Positions 42,100-51,322 of a stretch of 64,000 nt of DNA are shown in pieces. The notes below the pieces were generated by a model. That model was not told the origin of the DNA. It ran no database searches and saw only the letters and a program-made list of their open reading frames with translations. The position numbers and the translations under genes are program-made. Numbering within the stretch: position 1 is the stretch's first letter; each line of letters starts with the position of its first letter. The DNA is from Paraburkholderia silvatlantica. GTDB lineage: Bacteria; Pseudomonadota; Gammaproteobacteria; Burkholderiales; Burkholderiaceae. The DNA is taken from NCBI RefSeq assembly GCF_003096715.1, contig NZ_QEOL01000001.1:248001-312000 (forward strand). Direction: 5' to 3'.

Positions 42100-43266
42100 A
42101 TGAAAAACAACAAAATCAAGGCAAGCGTTATCGCTGTTGCCGCTTTCGCAGCATCCTCGGCAGCAATGGCACAGTCGTCGGTCACCCTGTACGGCATGCT
42201 CGACGCAAGTATCAGCTACACCTCGAACGTCGGTGGCCACTCGCAGGTCGCCCTCGTCGGGGGCGCCTCAGGTTCGAACAAGTGGGGCATCCAGGGTCAG
42301 GAAGACCTCGGTGGCGGCGTCAAGGCAGTCTTCAAGCTCGAAAATGGTTTCAACATTGCGACCGGCGGCATCGGCGGTCAGGGCCCCATTGGCTCCACTC
42401 GTTCACTGTTCAACCGCCAGGCTTACGTAGGCCTGGCGTCGGACCAGTACGGTACCCTGCGTATGGGGCGCCAGATCGATGCCGTGACGGAAATGGTTCA
42501 AGGCCTGACGGGCGATGCCATTTCGGCGTCGACATTCTCGACTCCGGGCGACGTGGACAACAACGACAACACGACGAACCAGAACAACGCGGTGAAGTAC
42601 ATTTCGCCGATTTTCCACGGCTTCCAGGCTGAAGGCGCGTACTCGTTCGGTGGCGTTGCCGGTGCGATGGGTTCGGGTCAATCGTGGTCGGTGGCTGCGG
42701 ATTATGCTCAAGGCGGTCTGACGGTCGCTGGCGGCTACTTCAAGGCTGTGAACCAGGGTGAGAACGGCTGGCAGAACGCGACGGCACAACCTTCGTTCGG
42801 CGGCGCGCTGGGCTATCCGAGCTCGGGCTACTACGGTGGCAATGCATTCAGGAGCGCGGGCATCGCGCAGGTCGCTGGCCAGTACCAGTTTGGTCCGTAC
42901 ACGGCCGGCCTGCGGTACTCGAACGCTCAGTACCAGGGTAACGATGGCCAGGAGTCGATTCACTTCAACGTGATCGCTGGCCTTCTGCAGTACCAGGCAA
43001 CCCCGGCGCTGTCGCTGGCTGCAGGATACGCGTACGTCTACGGTTCGGAAGCCACGCCTGCGCAAGCCGCTGAGGGCCGCACGATGGCGTCGATCAACCA
43101 GGTGTCGCTGGGTGCGACGTACGCACTGTCGAAGCGCACCTCGGTCTACGCCATGGGTGCCTACGTCCATGCTCAGGGCGCTCAGGCTTCGGCTGCTGAC
43201 TTCGGCAACACCGCATCGGGCGGTAACCAGGTTCAGGCCAACGTTGGCATGTACCACCGCTTCTAA
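42100..43266 (+). CDS. Gram-negative trimeric porin, Burkholderia type
   Basis: A 388-residue outer-membrane porin. The Sec signal is cleaved near AAMA-QSS (residue 24). The mature start SSVTLYGMLDASISYTSNVG, GSNKWGIQGQEDLGGGVKAV and FNRQAYVGLASDQYGTLRMG are the standard porin_4 blocks, and the chain ends MYHRF, with the C-terminal Phe needed for outer-membrane insertion. GAGGG precedes the start. Such porins admit small polar solutes, including sulfonates, peptides and amino acids. Codon use is noticeably less GC-extreme than that of its neighbours, as is common for abundant proteins. Confidence 0.93.
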   Translation: MKNNKIKASVIAVAAFAASSAAMAQSSVTLYGMLDASISYTSNVGGHSQVALVGGASGSNKWGIQGQEDLGGGVKAVFKLENGFNIATGGIGGQGPIGSTRSLFNRQAYVGLASDQYGTLRMGRQIDAVTEMVQGLTGDAISASTFSTPGDVDNNDNTTNQNNAVKYISPIFHGFQAEGAYSFGGVAGAMGSGQSWSVAADYAQGGLTVAGGYFKAVNQGENGWQNATAQPSFGGALGYPSSGYYGGNAFRSAGIAQVAGQYQFGPYTAGLRYSNAQYQGNDGQESIHFNVIAGLLQYQATPALSLAAGYAYVYGSEATPAQAAEGRTMASINQVSLGATYALSKRTSVYAMGAYVHAQGAQASAADFGNTASGGNQVQANVGMYHRF

Positions 43267-43724
43267 TCGCAGGTTCACGGGGTAGTGAATACATTACACC
43301 CCGACCAGGAAACGCCCCGCTGAAGTGCAGCCCGGGAATTGGACATTGCTCCAATCTTTGGGTGTCGTTCATGAACCGCCTGGATTTCCTGGAGGTCCAG
43401 CGAACGCTGCCTTGACCCATTCGAATTAGTCGTATTGGGACAGGTCATAAACAAGAGCGGCCATTTGGCTACAGCCGAATGGCCGCTCTTGCGCAATGAC
43501 ACGACAATCCCCTCTACGCCTGTGCAAGAGCGCTTCGGGTCGGGTTTGCCATGAGAACCGCGCCCGAGGCGATCGCCGCGCCTGTCGTGGGGCGCCCACC
43601 ATCGGCTGTACAGCTGATGGATGGGCGGCAAATGGCGATTTACTGTCATTTCTGCCAAGATGGCATGATTCGAGGGATTTATTTAAAATACGCCATCCAT
43701 AGGTATTCGGCTAACGACTCCGTC
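43267..43724. other. Intergenic region with a long inverted repeat (43452-43491)
   Basis: No gene is supported. A perfect 14-base stem (43452-43465 with 43478-43491) encloses a 12-base loop that itself contains GGCT/AGCC. There is no T-run after it on the plus strand; on the minus strand it is followed by TTTATGA. It may be a terminator or a protein-binding site. Near 43678-43692 the DNA turns AT-rich, a plausible promoter for the regulator at 43725. Confidence 0.45.
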
Positions 43725-44672
43725 ATGCATCGAATCGGGTTCTTTGTTTGCAGTGGCCACGACGCTCTCGATCTTGGTGGGCCACTATCGGCTTTTAATC
43801 AGGTGGCTGCAGCCGCCGGCCATACTCCGTACGATCTTCACGTCATTTCGCAGTCCGGAGGCCCGGTTCGTGGCAATACCGGCCTTTCGATCGAGACCAG
43901 GCCGGTCGGAAGGCGCATGTTTGACACCGTCGTTTTCGTGGGCGGTGATATCGGCCCGATGCAGACACCGGAGAACATCGCCGCTGCCAGGAAATTGGGC
44001 GCCAGGGCGTCGCGGGTGGCGAGCGTGTGTACGGGAGCGTTTCTGCTTGCGGAGACCGGCTTGCTGGACGGCGTGAAAGCAACAACGCACTGGCGATACG
44101 CTGCACTGTTGCAGTCGCGCTTCCCTCGCACCCGGGTCGAGGGCGACAGCATCTATATCGTAGACGGCCACATCTGGACGTCGGCGGGCATCGCCTCCGG
44201 AATCGACCTGGCGCTCGGCTTGATTGAAAGGGATATGGGTGCGGAAGTCGCGCGCGCTGTTTCCAGGCTTCTGGTTGTACCGTATCGTCGGCCGGGTGGG
44301 CAGTCCCAATTCTCCGCCATGTCCCAAATGGAGCCGGAGTCGGATCGTATCCGCATTGCCCTGAACTTCGCGAGAGAACATCTGGCTGAAGCGCTACCTG
44401 TGGAACGACTTGCCGATGCAGCAAGATTAAGTCCGCGGCAGTTCGGACGCGCGTTTCGCCGGGAAACCGGCGAAACACCCGCCAGGGCGGTCGAACGTTT
44501 GCGCGTCGAAGCTGCGAGGCTGCGCCTGCAGGATGGTAGCGAACCGATCGAACAAATTGCTCTGGCTGTGGGATTCACTGATCCGGAACGGATGCGGAGG
44601 GCCTTCATCAAGCTGCATGGCCACCCTCCGCAGGCGATCCGGCGCGAAAGCAGAATGAACGGTGCGCGCTGA
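43725..44672 (+). CDS. GlxA-family regulator (DJ-1/PfpI domain plus AraC helix-turn-helix)
   Basis: A 315-residue regulator with a DJ-1/PfpI-like domain in residues ~1-180 (GFFVCSGHDALDLGGPLSAF; SVCTGAFLLAETGLLDG with the nucleophile-elbow Cys) and an AraC DNA-binding domain at the C-terminus (RLADAARLSPRQFGRAFRRE and AVGFTDPERMRRAFIKLHG). The start at 43725 is chosen because the upstream frame is not protein-like. It precedes a DJ-1 protein and SDR genes on the other strand, which may be targets. Confidence 0.88.
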   Translation: MHRIGFFVCSGHDALDLGGPLSAFNQVAAAAGHTPYDLHVISQSGGPVRGNTGLSIETRPVGRRMFDTVVFVGGDIGPMQTPENIAAARKLGARASRVASVCTGAFLLAETGLLDGVKATTHWRYAALLQSRFPRTRVEGDSIYIVDGHIWTSAGIASGIDLALGLIERDMGAEVARAVSRLLVVPYRRPGGQSQFSAMSQMEPESDRIRIALNFAREHLAEALPVERLADAARLSPRQFGRAFRRETGETPARAVERLRVEAARLRLQDGSEPIEQIALAVGFTDPERMRRAFIKLHGHPPQAIRRESRMNGAR

Positions 44673-44725
44673 TCGAGCGCCGTATTGGCGCTCTCGCCAA
44701 CGTGACTACCTGTATCGCCAGGCGC

Positions 44726-45208
44726 TCAACGGCCAGCGGATTTCTGGGCAGCGTAATCATTCCAGATATCGCGATGCAATTTCCACGCGCCGCCCTCGTT
44801 CAGAAAGAGGAGGATCTGCTTGCCGCGGTATTTAAGGTTTCCAGCATGGTCACGGATTTCCGCATCCGAGACTTCCGTCACGATCCGGTCATTACCATAG
44901 AACTCGTAATTGCTGAACGATACAGTGTCGGGTTTCGCCCCGGCATAACCCCTGGTGAAGTACGCGGCAATCGCGCTGCCGCCCGTCACCCGATCGCCGC
45001 CGGGCGGCAGGAGTGCGCCGTCGTTGGTATACAGACGGCCTATCGCCTCATAGTCCCCTCGCGCAAAGGCATCCGCCCATCGCGCGTTCTCGGCTTTGAT
45101 AGCCGCTTCGGTTTGGGGCTGCGGACCGCCAGCAATTGCCGGCATGGCAAACGCGAAAAAGGAAAAACAGGCTGCAAGGGCTCCAGCAAAACGACGAATC
45201 TGTTGCAT
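44726..45208 (-). CDS. Exported SnoaL/DUF4440-like (NTF2-fold) protein
   Basis: A 160-residue protein with a Sec signal peptide (cleavage near PAIA-GGP, residue ~26) and an NTF2-like fold: AENARWADAFARGDYEAIGR, LYTNDGALLPPGGDRVTGG and a C-terminal KLHRDIWND. This matches the SgcJ/EcaC or DUF4440 group found in polyketide and ketosteroid isomerase-like proteins. Periplasmic location is implied. Function unknown. Downstream of the DJ-1 gene by 132 bases, same strand. Confidence 0.8.
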   Translation of the reverse strand: MQQIRRFAGALAACFSFFAFAMPAIAGGPQPQTEAAIKAENARWADAFARGDYEAIGRLYTNDGALLPPGGDRVTGGSAIAAYFTRGYAGAKPDTVSFSNYEFYGNDRIVTEVSDAEIRDHAGNLKYRGKQILLFLNEGGAWKLHRDIWNDYAAQKSAGR

Positions 45209-45340
45209 TTAAGGATTTCCGATCAGAGTTTAAATTGAAGGGGCTGTGCCAGATTGGGCAGGTGAGGCAAGCAATGTCAATGTCGGCTGCGGCTTCATCG
45301 AAACCCTTGCAAGTCCTCACAGAGATTGCCTGCGGGCATC

Positions 45341-46201
45341 TCAGCGAACGCCTGGAATTCGGGCGAGCCCCCGGGATGCACCGGGCAGTTCTTTGTCGAC
45401 CATCGCGATGACTTCCGGCCGTGCGTCTCTGGGATGACCGGAATGGAACGGCGGAGCGGGATCGTATTCGATCACGAGTTGCGTGAATTCGGCGGCCTGT
45501 TGACCGCGCAGCTTCGCTGCGACGCGAAGTGCGAAATCGATGCCCGCCGTCACGCCGCCTCCGCTCATGAAGCGGCCGTTGTCGTCTTCCACGAATCGAT
45601 CCGGCACGGGGATCGCGCCATATTCGGACAGCTTGTTGACGAAGGCCCAATGGCAGGCGCTTCGCTTACCCTTGAGAATGCCCGTCGCAGCGAGCACTAG
45701 CGATCCGTTGCAAACCGACGTCACATGTTTGGCGCTCTCCGCCAAACGCCGGATCTGCGCTTGATACTCGGGCCGCATCGGCGCCGTCAAATCGGACCCG
45801 CCGGGCACCAGAATCAGGTCTGTATTGTCGATATCGGCCAGTCGTTCAGTCTTGCCATACACGACCCCGAATTCGAGGGTCACGTTGCCCCCATTGAGGC
45901 TCGCATAGCGAACGTTCGTATTCGGTAACCGGTGGAAAATTTCGCTGGGGCCGGCAAAGTCGAGAAGCGTCCCGCCGTCGTAATTGACAATCAAGATGTT
46001 GAGCGGGTCATTCGGAGCAAGTTCTGCCTTGCTGGCTGCCTGCGCAAGAGCAGGCGTGGCGTGGCCAAGCAGGGTTCCGCCACCCAGCACTGCACCCAGC
46101 GTGGCGATGCTTCCGAACTTGAGAATATCGCGGCGCGAGCGACCTGCTCCGGTGAGTGGCTTTCCAGAGGCATTGTTTTCGCTGCTGTCGGTCAAGATCA
46201 T
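45341..46201 (-). CDS. Tat-exported DJ-1/PfpI-family protein
   Basis: A 286-residue protein with a twin-arginine signal (RSRRDILKFGSIATLGAVLG, about residues 21-40, cleavage after ALAQA). The mature part is a class I glutamine amidotransferase-like/DJ-1 domain: NILIVNYDGGTLLDFAGPSE, DTDLILVPGGSD-type strand and SVCNGSLVLAATGIL with the elbow Cys. Isonitrile hydratase-like and GlxA sensor domains share this form. AAGGAG sits directly before the ATG at 46201. A periplasmic DJ-1 protein next to a GlxA regulator is a recurring arrangement; the substrate is unknown. Confidence 0.85.
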   Translation of the reverse strand: MILTDSSENNASGKPLTGAGRSRRDILKFGSIATLGAVLGGGTLLGHATPALAQAASKAELAPNDPLNILIVNYDGGTLLDFAGPSEIFHRLPNTNVRYASLNGGNVTLEFGVVYGKTERLADIDNTDLILVPGGSDLTAPMRPEYQAQIRRLAESAKHVTSVCNGSLVLAATGILKGKRSACHWAFVNKLSEYGAIPVPDRFVEDDNGRFMSGGGVTAGIDFALRVAAKLRGQQAAEFTQLVIEYDPAPPFHSGHPRDARPEVIAMVDKELPGASRGLARIPGVR

Positions 46202-46346
46202 TTCTCCTTGCGCTTCGGCCCCTCCGTGTGCGCAATCAGATTGGGCCGGATTGAAAACCACCACGACAAGAATGCGGGTGGACGTGTGATTAAGGTGTGG
46301 ATGAGCCGGAGGAACGTGCAGGGCTCCTGAATCGGAAAGCGCGGGC

Positions 46347-47093
46347 TTAAAGCTGCGAGGCGCCGCCATCGACAATCAGTTCGCTGCCGACAACGTAGGA
46401 GGATTCGTCGCTGGCGAGGTAGAGCGCAGCGTAGGCAATGTCCTCTGCCTTGCCCATGTGGCCGACCGGGATGGCCTTCGCGAACTCGCCTTTGAAGTTG
46501 CGGACATCCTCGTCCGACATACCCCACTTGCTGAGCAGGGGCGTGTCCATGCCGCCTGGCGCGATCGCGTTGAACCGAATCTTGCGATCGAGGAACTCGT
46601 AGGACCAACTACGGGCAAGCGATCGCACGGCGGCCTTCGCCGCTGCTGTCAACGAGATGCCATGCTTGCCGGTCTGGGCGACGAACGATGTGTTGAGAAT
46701 GACTGAGGAGCCCTCTCGCAAGTCCGGCAGCACCGCTTGAAGCGTGAGCACCACGCCCTTGACGTTGATGTCCATGATCTCGCTATAGAGTTCGTCGTCT
46801 ATGTCGTTGAGTGCAGACGGGAAAGCCCAACCAGCGTTGGCGAACACGACATCAAGGCCGCCGAACTTCTCTTTTACCTCAGCGGCAATCTCTCGCATGT
46901 CCTCGATCGAACGTACATCGCCCTTGAGAACTAACGCATTCTCGCCAAGCTCGGCCTTCACGCGCTCTAACACTGCATCATCGCGACCGGTTACCGCAAC
47001 CCGGGCGCCTTCTGCAATGAAAAGCCTGGCGGTCGCGAGACCGATGCCGCTGGTACCGCCCGTAATCAAAGCTGACTTGTTCTTAAGCCTCAT
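46347..47093 (-). CDS. SDR-family protein with Thr in place of the catalytic Tyr
   Basis: A 248-residue SDR with a good NAD(P) loop ([16 protein letters not shown]), NAG (FANAGWAF) and the C-terminal GSELIVDGGASQL. The helix that normally reads YxxxK is TAAAK (LTAAAKAAVRS), so Lys is kept but Tyr is Thr. This variant recurs in SDRs of this subgroup. Start at 47093 has AAAGGAAC upstream. It lies upstream of the DJ-1 gene on the same strand, 145 bases away. Confidence 0.85.
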   Translation of the reverse strand: MRLKNKSALITGGTSGIGLATARLFIAEGARVAVTGRDDAVLERVKAELGENALVLKGDVRSIEDMREIAAEVKEKFGGLDVVFANAGWAFPSALNDIDDELYSEIMDINVKGVVLTLQAVLPDLREGSSVILNTSFVAQTGKHGISLTAAAKAAVRSLARSWSYEFLDRKIRFNAIAPGGMDTPLLSKWGMSDEDVRNFKGEFAKAIPVGHMGKAEDIAYAALYLASDESSYVVGSELIVDGGASQL

Positions 47094-47255
47094 CTTCTGT
47101 TCCTTTTCTTTGCTCGAGATTGAACGAACCGGAAGCACAAGTCGCAATCGCGTCTGTGCTCGTGTTCCGACTTGATTCCTGCGCAAATTATGGAACCTGA
47201 ATTGAATGGCTCAAAGGTCGTATAACCCTCAAAATGCGTCATCCAATTTAACCTG

Positions 47256-47534
47256 ATGCGGCGCTTGCGGCGTGCAGGTGTGCGATTGCGCGTCACCACC
47301 CGAATCAGCGACCTTCGCGAGGATGGCACCGGTCGGATTGGCGCTTTCGCCGGACGGGAGATGCTGGACGCCGAGCAAATCGTGGCGGCGGCGGGAGCTG
47401 CCAGTGCAGCGCTGCTGCGGCCGCTACGCATCCGGTTGCCGCTCTATCCACTGAAGGGTTACAGCCTGACCGTGAACGTAAAAAGCCTGGCCGCGGCGCC
47501 GTCGATCAGCGTGACCCCCGGGCTCCACCCATGA
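47256..47534 (+). pseudogene. Fragment of a D-amino acid dehydrogenase (dadA-like)
   Basis: A ~90-codon stretch reads QIVAAAGAASAALLRPLRIR followed by LPLYPLKGYSLTV, a signature of the FAD-dependent D-amino acid dehydrogenase small subunit (about 410-430 residues when intact). Both the FAD-binding N-terminus and the C-terminus are missing, and the frame ends just after ISVTPG. No credible start or ribosome site is present, so this is a relic rather than a gene. Confidence 0.7.
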
Positions 47535-47540
47535 CACAGT

Positions 47541-47564
47541 TGCATGCATGCATGCATACATGCA
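47541..47564. repeat. Short (TGCA)n repeat
   Basis: Four tandem TGCA units followed by a broken fifth (ACATGCA) lie between the dadA fragment and the LysR gene. The tract is self-complementary and could mark a recombination or slippage point at the edge of the fragment. Confidence 0.6.
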
Positions 47565-47599
47565 ATGATGGACGCCGGCTGATCCACTGCGCCGATGCA

Positions 47600-48517
47600 T
47601 CATTTCGACCATCGCCATGTTGGCTCGGAAAGGTGTTCGGCAAAGTAATCCGACAGCGCCGCGACTTTCGCAGGCCGCGCGCGGGCCGAGGGCGTGACGA
47701 AGTAAAGACCGCCCTTCGTCAGCGACCAGTTAGTCAGGATCGCTTCGAGACGGCCTTCGGCCAGGTATTCGCCCGCGATGAACTCGGGCAGTTCCGCGAT
47801 TGCAAGCCCCTCGAGCAGCATGGGCAATAGCGCATCGGAATTTGTCACGCGCAGCGGGCCGGTCGGCATCACCGGTTCCTCTTCGCCCGCGTCGTTCGTG
47901 AAGCGCCACACATCGCTGCGCGCGCGATACGCGTACGAGAGACATGGCCTGTCTATCAGTTCGCGCGGATGCGTGGGCCGCCCTTCGCGCCTCAGATATT
48001 CCGGCGACGCCACCACGGATTGCGTCACCGCGCACAGCCGCCGCGCGACCAGCGACGAATCCGGCAGCGCGGCGATACGCAATGCGGCGTCAAAGCCATC
48101 GGCAACCAGATCGACCGGCGCATCGGATAGATGGAGGTCGATCGACACCTCCGGATACAGGCGAAAGAAGCCCGGCAGCAGAGGCGCGACCCAGCGCAGC
48201 CCGAACGACATCGGCACGGCCAGACGCACGAGGCCGCGTGGCTGCACCGACATCTCGCGCGCGGCGCTTTCCGTCTCCTCGGCCTGGCGATAGACCTCGG
48301 CGGCCTTCTCGCTGATCGTCCGGCCGAACTCCGTGAGCGAGAGCTGGCGCGACGTGCGGTTGAAAAGCCGCGCACCCAGCCGGTCTTCCAGGCGGGCCAC
48401 GGCGCGCGAGACCGTTGCCACCGACACGCCCGTCGCGCGCGCCGCAGCCGCGAACGATCCCTCCTCGGCGACCTTCGCGAACATCGCGAGTCCTTCGAAA
48501 TCAGGCAGCTTCGCCAT
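47600..48517 (-). CDS. LysR-family transcriptional regulator
   Basis: A 305-residue LysR regulator. The helix-turn-helix is in residues ~5-65 (GSFAAAARATGVSVATVSRA, VARLEDRLGARLFNRTSRQ) with a substrate-binding-like C-terminal domain (DLHLSDAPVDLVADGFDAAL). It diverges from the SDR gene at 48654 with 136 bases between, a frequent pairing in proteobacteria in which the regulator controls the SDR. Confidence 0.88.
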   Translation of the reverse strand: MAKLPDFEGLAMFAKVAEEGSFAAAARATGVSVATVSRAVARLEDRLGARLFNRTSRQLSLTEFGRTISEKAAEVYRQAEETESAAREMSVQPRGLVRLAVPMSFGLRWVAPLLPGFFRLYPEVSIDLHLSDAPVDLVADGFDAALRIAALPDSSLVARRLCAVTQSVVASPEYLRREGRPTHPRELIDRPCLSYAYRARSDVWRFTNDAGEEEPVMPTGPLRVTNSDALLPMLLEGLAIAELPEFIAGEYLAEGRLEAILTNWSLTKGGLYFVTPSARARPAKVAALSDYFAEHLSEPTWRWSK

Positions 48518-48537
48518 TTCCCCTCATCTTTTCATTT

Positions 48538-48556
48538 TTGCAACGTTGGATTGCAA
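48538..48556. promoter_or_regulatory. Candidate LysR box between the divergent regulator and SDR gene
   Basis: TTGCAA occurs at 48538-48543 and again at 48551-48556, forming a 19-base element with a T-N11-A core near the regulator start. This is the expected position for a LysR operator. Assigned from position and symmetry only. Confidence 0.4.
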
Positions 48557-48653
48557 TCAATTCTATTTCGAAAGGACGGGGCCGTCGATATTCTTCTCAC
48601 ATCGCAGCACGCAACACGAAAACCTCCACTGACCTCACGAAAGGAGCAACACC

Positions 48654-49418
48654 ATGGCACGCAAGCTCGACAACAAGATCGCACTCGTCACCGGCGCAAC
48701 CAGCGGCATCGGCCTCGCCACCGCCCAGCGCTTTGCGGCCGAAGGCGCACACGTCTATCTCACGGGCCGCCGCCAGGCCGAACTCGATGCCGCCGTGAAG
48801 AGCATCCACGAAGCGGGCGGAAAGGCCACCGGGGTGCGTGTCGATTCCACGAAGCTGGGCGAACTCGACGCACTGTACGCGCAGATCAAGGAAGAGCAGG
48901 GCCGTCTGGACGTGCTGTTCGCGAACGCCGGCGGCGGTTCGATGCTGTCGTTCGGCAGCATCACCGAAGAACACTTCGACGACACGTTCAATCGCAACGT
49001 AAAGGGCGTGCTGTTCACGGTGCAAAAGGCGCTACCGCTGCTCGCCAAGGGAGCATCGGTGATTCTCACGGGATCGACGGCAGGTAGCGCGGGCACGGCG
49101 GCGTTCAGCGTGTATTCGGCTTCGAAGGCTGCGGTGCGCTCTTTCGCACGCAACTGGATCCTGGACCTCAAGGACCGCCAGATCCGCGTGAACACGATCA
49201 GCCCGGGTGCGACCCGCACGCCCGGCCTGCTCGACCTGGCCGGTGACGATGCTGCCCAGCGCCAGGGTCTTGCCGATTACCTGGCTGCCCAGATTCCGAT
49301 GGGCCGTCTCGGTGAGCCCGGCGAAATCGCAGGCGCGGCGCTGTTCCTGGCCTCGGACGACGCGAGTTTCGTGAACGGCATCGAATTGTTTGTCGATGGC
49401 GGCCAGCAGCAGATCTGA
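48654..49418 (+). CDS. SDR-family NAD(P)-dependent oxidoreductase
   Basis: A 254-residue classical SDR with all catalytic features: cofactor loop [19 protein letters not shown] (FANAGGGS), the YSASK active site ([16 protein letters not shown]) and [10 protein letters not shown]. Unlike the two other SDRs in this window it keeps the Tyr. GAAAGGAG lies before the ATG. Its likely regulator is the divergent LysR. Substrate not predictable. Confidence 0.9.
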   Translation: MARKLDNKIALVTGATSGIGLATAQRFAAEGAHVYLTGRRQAELDAAVKSIHEAGGKATGVRVDSTKLGELDALYAQIKEEQGRLDVLFANAGGGSMLSFGSITEEHFDDTFNRNVKGVLFTVQKALPLLAKGASVILTGSTAGSAGTAAFSVYSASKAAVRSFARNWILDLKDRQIRVNTISPGATRTPGLLDLAGDDAAQRQGLADYLAAQIPMGRLGEPGEIAGAALFLASDDASFVNGIELFVDGGQQQI

Positions 49419-49502
49419 GCGTGGCCAGGGTGCGTGGGGTGCGGTGGACGCGGTCCTTGACGCTCGCAATCCGCGCTCCGCGTACTCAAACCGAACTCCG
49501 TC

Positions 49503-50210
49503 ATGATTGAACATCGGCCTTTTCTTGCGCTTGGCGCAATCCGGCGCGGCCGTGTCGACGCGCGCCAGCATTTCAGCGTGGGCGAATCCGGGCGCGCCGA
49601 TCATGCGCCGCTCGGTCCGCTCCACCTGTGGAGCGACGTTGAATTCGCGCCGCACTCGGACCTCGGCCTGCAAGCTCACCGCGACCTGGAAATCGTCACG
49701 TGGGTGCGTTCGGGCGCAATCACGCACGAAGACGACGCGGGCAATCGGGCGCGTCTGGTCGCCAATTCCGTCCATGTGATGAGTGCCGGAGCGGCGATCC
49801 ATCACGCCGAGCGCAACGAGGACAATCTACCCGCACGGCAGTTCCAGATCTGGCTACGTCCACATACAGCGGTGGGTACGCCGCGCTGCGCGACGCGAGT
49901 CTGTTCGCCCGGATGTCGTGATGGCCGATTCGTTACATTGGCGAGCGGCGATCCGGAGGATGTCCGCGCCGGCGCCTTGCCCGTCCACGCCGACGCGCGT
50001 GTGCGAATCGCGACGCTGCGTGAAGGCACGGCAATGGAGCACATCTTGCCGGTACCCGGTTCTGCTTATCTGGTTGCGGATCATGGGCGACTGGACGTGG
50101 GGCCGGTCAGGCTGGCGCGGCGCGATGGCATTGCCATTCGGGATGAAGCGCGGCTCATGTTGAGGGCGCGAGACGACACAGATGTCGTGATTGTCGAGCT
50201 CTTACGCTAG
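49503..50210 (+). CDS. Pirin-family protein with one substituted metal ligand
   Basis: A 235-residue bicupin of the pirin/YhhW (quercetinase) family. The metal-site motif HxH reads Gln57-Ala58-His59 in LQAHRDLEIVTWV, so the first His is Gln, while His101 and Glu103 (HHAERNE) are kept. FSVGESGRADHAPLGPLHLW and SVHVMSAGAA are other family marks. It follows the SDR by 84 bases on the same strand. Metal binding may be altered; the role is unknown. Confidence 0.82.
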   Translation: MIEHRPFLALGAIRRGRVDARQHFSVGESGRADHAPLGPLHLWSDVEFAPHSDLGLQAHRDLEIVTWVRSGAITHEDDAGNRARLVANSVHVMSAGAAIHHAERNEDNLPARQFQIWLRPHTAVGTPRCATRVCSPGCRDGRFVTLASGDPEDVRAGALPVHADARVRIATLREGTAMEHILPVPGSAYLVADHGRLDVGPVRLARRDGIAIRDEARLMLRARDDTDVVIVELLR

Positions 50211-50257
50211 AACAAACGCGCCAGTGAGAGTCCAGGCTTGCTTTGCATTACATCCCT

Positions 50258-50315
50258 GCGAATAACCAAAGCGCAAATCGGTTGTTATAGGCGCACGGGC
50301 GCATCCATATACTGG
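50258..50315 (+). promoter_or_regulatory. Promoter block upstream of tauD, near-identical to one at 57472
   Basis: GCGAATAAC-CA-AAGCGCAAATCG-G-TTGTTAT (50258-50288) is followed 19 bases later by TATACTGG (50308-50315). The same block, differing at three positions with the same 19-base gap, lies at 57472-57529. The ATAAC/GTTAT ends give loose dyad symmetry as expected for a LysR-type activator, and TATACT is a good -10, 60 bases before the tauD ATG. CysB- or SsuR-type control is inferred. Confidence 0.6.
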
Positions 50316-50373
50316 CTCAATGTCAGCCGTGTGCGGCATCGCGCGGCGAGCGCCCCAATCAAGGAGAACAACG

Positions 50374-51321
50374 ATGAGTGCAGCCCCCATTGGGGACGAA
50401 GCTGACGTCCACGTCAGCCCGCTGTCAGCGCATATTGGTGCGGTGATTAGCGGAGTGGACCTGGCACGGCCGCTCGATCCGAAGCAGATTCATGTGATCC
50501 GCGCAGCGTTGCTGAAGTGGCGGGTCGTGTTCTTTCGCGAGCAGTTCCTGAACCATGAGCAGCACGTTGCCTTTTCCGCCCAGTTTGGCGAACTGACGGT
50601 CGGGCATCCGGTGTTCGGTCATGTCGACGGCCATCCGCAGATTTACTCGATTTCGAAATTTCGTAAGGCGACGCGCTTCGAAGGACAACCGCTGTTGCGA
50701 CCCTGGACCGGCTGGCACACCGACGTTACGGCTGCCGTGAATCCGCCGTTCGCGTCGATTCTGCGCGGCGTCACGATCCCGCCGTACGGTGGCGACACAC
50801 AATGGACCAATCTCGTCGTCGCGTACGAGAGGCTTTCGGAACCGTTGCGCAGATTTGTCGATGGCCTGCGCGGCATACATCGATTTGCGCCGCCGCAAGG
50901 CGTGAAGGGCACTGATTCATTTGCCGTGGCGGTCGACCAGCATACGCTGGTAAGCGAGCATCCGCTCGTGCGCGTGCATCCGGAAACGGGCGAGCGCGCG
51001 CTATATGTGAGCCCGGGCTTCCTGAAACAGATATCGGGGGTCTCGCCACGCGAAAGCGAGTTGCTGCTTGAACTGCTGTGGGAGCACGTGACGCGGCCGG
51101 AGTTCACGGTGCGCTTCAAATGGGAAGCGGGCAGCGTGGCGTTCTGGGACAATCGGGCGACCGCGCATCTCGCGCCGACCGATATCTTCGACCTCGACTT
51201 CGATCGCCAGCTATACCGCACGACACTCGTCGGCGACGTGCCGGTGGGGCCGGACGGACGCGCGTCGGTTGCGCTGGAAGGCTCGCCGGTGGGGGCGGCG
51301 GCAGCGCTGGCGCTGAACTGA
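50374..51321 (+). CDS. tauD: TauD/TfdA-family 2-oxoglutarate-dependent dioxygenase
   Basis: A 315-residue Fe(II)/2-oxoglutarate oxygenase. The iron triad is His115-x-Asp117 (WHTDVT) and His265 (ATAHLAP), with Arg282 (or 278) placed to bind 2-oxoglutarate. VVFFREQFLNHEQHVAFSAQ is the typical N-terminal block. It would hydroxylate taurine or another alkylsulfonate or sulfate ester, releasing sulfite or sulfate. AAGGAG is well placed before ATG 50374. It heads an operon with a SoxC-like sulfite dehydrogenase and its cytochrome, which argues for a sulfite-releasing reaction. Exact substrate uncertain. Confidence 0.87.
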   Translation: MSAAPIGDEADVHVSPLSAHIGAVISGVDLARPLDPKQIHVIRAALLKWRVVFFREQFLNHEQHVAFSAQFGELTVGHPVFGHVDGHPQIYSISKFRKATRFEGQPLLRPWTGWHTDVTAAVNPPFASILRGVTIPPYGGDTQWTNLVVAYERLSEPLRRFVDGLRGIHRFAPPQGVKGTDSFAVAVDQHTLVSEHPLVRVHPETGERALYVSPGFLKQISGVSPRESELLLELLWEHVTRPEFTVRFKWEAGSVAFWDNRATAHLAPTDIFDLDFDRQLYRTTLVGDVPVGPDGRASVALEGSPVGAAAALALN

Positions 51322-51322
51322 A

